This document shows positions 5,581-6,387 of a stretch of DNA of 6,387 bases, piece after piece. Origin of the DNA: an uncultured Kineosporia sp. (GTDB lineage: Bacteria > Actinomycetota > Actinomycetes > Actinomycetales > Kineosporiaceae); the NCBI GenBank assembly GCA_937859855.1, contig CALMAR010000442.1:1-6387 (forward strand), written 5' to 3'. The position numbers were made by a program, and so were the translations under genes. Under the pieces are notes generated by a model. That model was not told the DNA's origin, ran no database searches, and worked only from the letters and a program-made list of their open reading frames with translations. Every line of letters begins with the position of its first letter. The stretch's first letter is position 1.

Positions 5581-6387
5581 ATGACGACGACTCTTGTCCC
5601 GGACCGCCCGGCCGCCGTCCCTGCCGGGCCTGCTGTCGGAAGCCCTACCAGAAGGACAGATCCGGCCTGGGTGCGGCCGGCCGTGCTGGGACTGCTCGCC
5701 ATGACCGCCGTCCTTTACCTGTGGAATCTCGGTGCGAGCAGCGGCAACAGCTTCTACGCTGCCGCGGTCCAGGCCGGGACGCAGAGCTGGAAGGCGATGC
5801 TGTTCGGCTCCCTGGACGCCGGCAACGCGATCACGGTCGACAAGCCGGCGCTGTCCCTGTGGCCGATGGAGATCGCAGGCCGGATATTCGGTTTCGGCAC
5901 GTGGAGCATGCTGGTGCCGCAGGCGCTCGAAGGCGTTGCGGCGGTGTGGCTGGTCCAGGCAACGGTCCGCCGGGTCAGCGGACCGGCCTATGGTCTGCTG
6001 GCGGGCCTGGCCCTGGCGGTGACGCCGGCGGCGGTGCTGATGTTTCGGTTCAACAACCCGGACGCGATGCTCACCCTGCTGCTGACCGCCGCCGCGTACG
6101 CCGTCGTGCGGGCGATCCAGGCCGGCAGCGGCCGCTGGTTCGCGGTCGCCGGCCTGCTCATCGGCCTGGGCTTCATCACGAAGATGGGGCAGTCCCTGCT
6201 GGTCGTCCCCGGGCTGGGCGCCGCCTACCTGCTGGCGGCCCCCGTCGCGTTCGGCCGGCGGGTGCTCCACCTGCTCAGCGGCCTGGCGGCGATGGTGGCC
6301 GGCGCCGGCTGGTACATCGCGCTGGTCGACCTGTGGCCCGCCTCCGACCGCCCCTACATCGGGGGGTCGACGAACAACAGCCTGCTG
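5581..6387 (+). CDS. GT39/ArnT-like polytopic glycosyltransferase, N-terminal part (3' end outside window)
   Basis: The open frame runs from ATG 5581 to the window end without a stop, 269 residues seen. It belongs to the PMT/ArnT-like GT-C glycosyltransferases, membrane enzymes that move a sugar from a polyprenyl-phosphate carrier to an acceptor outside the membrane. After a 30-residue leader and helix 1 (33-50) comes the long first outside loop, with NSFYAAAVQAGTQSWKAMLF (56-75) and ITVDKPALSLW (84-94). Then follow PQALEGVAAVWLV (113-125), RFNNPDAMLTLLL (156-168), GLGFITKMGQ (195-204) and SDRPYIGGSTNNS (255-267), all in family order. Helices lie near 109-127, 135-155, 160-178, 186-203, 206-222 and 228-248. 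The classic Asp-Glu pair of the first loop in yeast PMT is not evident, as is usual in this bacterial branch. No good ribosome binding site is at normal distance (GGGA is 14 bases away); the frame stays open upstream to 5356, so a GTG at 5425 is possible but unlikely. Confidence 0.92.
   Translation, partial: MTTTLVPDRPAAVPAGPAVGSPTRRTDPAWVRPAVLGLLAMTAVLYLWNLGASSGNSFYAAAVQAGTQSWKAMLFGSLDAGNAITVDKPALSLWPMEIAGRIFGFGTWSMLVPQALEGVAAVWLVQATVRRVSGPAYGLLAGLALAVTPAAVLMFRFNNPDAMLTLLLTAAAYAVVRAIQAGSGRWFAVAGLLIGLGFITKMGQSLLVVPGLGAAYLLAAPVAFGRRVLHLLSGLAAMVAGAGWYIALVDLWPASDRPYIGGSTNNSLL

Noticed and set aside
5554..6270. 238-residue minus-strand open frame
   Set aside because: Antisense to the glycosyltransferase gene, whose frame shows family motifs throughout; this translation is Arg/Gln/Gly-rich without motifs.

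Overview
The window is high-GC DNA. Third codon positions are mostly G/C, GTG and ATG starts are used, and one regulator appears to have a leaderless promoter. Together with the gene families, this points to an actinomycete (Streptomyces, Nocardia, Pseudonocardia or a relative). I cannot name the species. The window is chromosomal-looking accessory DNA with five intact genes, two genes cut by the window edges, and one badly decayed gene.

Layout. (1) Positions 1-1231, plus strand: the 3' end of an FtsX-like ABC permease overlaps by GTGA a MacB/LolD-type ATPase gene, forming one transport operon. (2) Positions 1238-1702, minus strand: a class I SAM-dependent methyltransferase pseudogene, broken by several frameshifts and a stop and lacking its C-terminal part. 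Its recognisable homology stops 7 bases beyond the end of the ABC operon. (3) Positions 1713-3354, minus strand: an EamA/DMT-family permease followed, one base after its stop, by a small alpha/beta hydrolase. The methyltransferase remnant was probably the third gene of this operon. (4) Positions 3476-4354, plus strand: a LysR-type regulator divergent from that operon. It has a TATAGT -10 box so close to the ATG that the mRNA is probably leaderless. (5) Positions 4355-4773: no recognisable gene; it holds a 20-bp tandem duplication. (6) Positions 4774-5388, minus strand: a membrane-anchored, Gly/Ser/Thr-rich DUF5666-like exported protein. (7) From 5581 to the window end, plus strand: the N-terminal 269 residues of a GT39/ArnT-like polytopic glycosyltransferase, divergent from gene 6.

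How the parts may work together. The LysR-EamA-hydrolase block looks like a self-contained divergon. The regulator would sense a small molecule; the permease would export it (or a product), and the hydrolase would cleave an ester or related bond in it. The methyltransferase seems to have been lost from this module. The exported DUF5666-like protein and the glycosyltransferase share a 192-bp divergent promoter region and may both act on the cell envelope. The ABC operon is an independent efflux or envelope-remodelling system. I see no CRISPR array, tRNA, rRNA, transposase or phage gene. The best candidates for a closer look are the decaying methyltransferase, the leaderless lysR and the divergent DUF5666/glycosyltransferase pair. 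None of these is a clear-cut new system.
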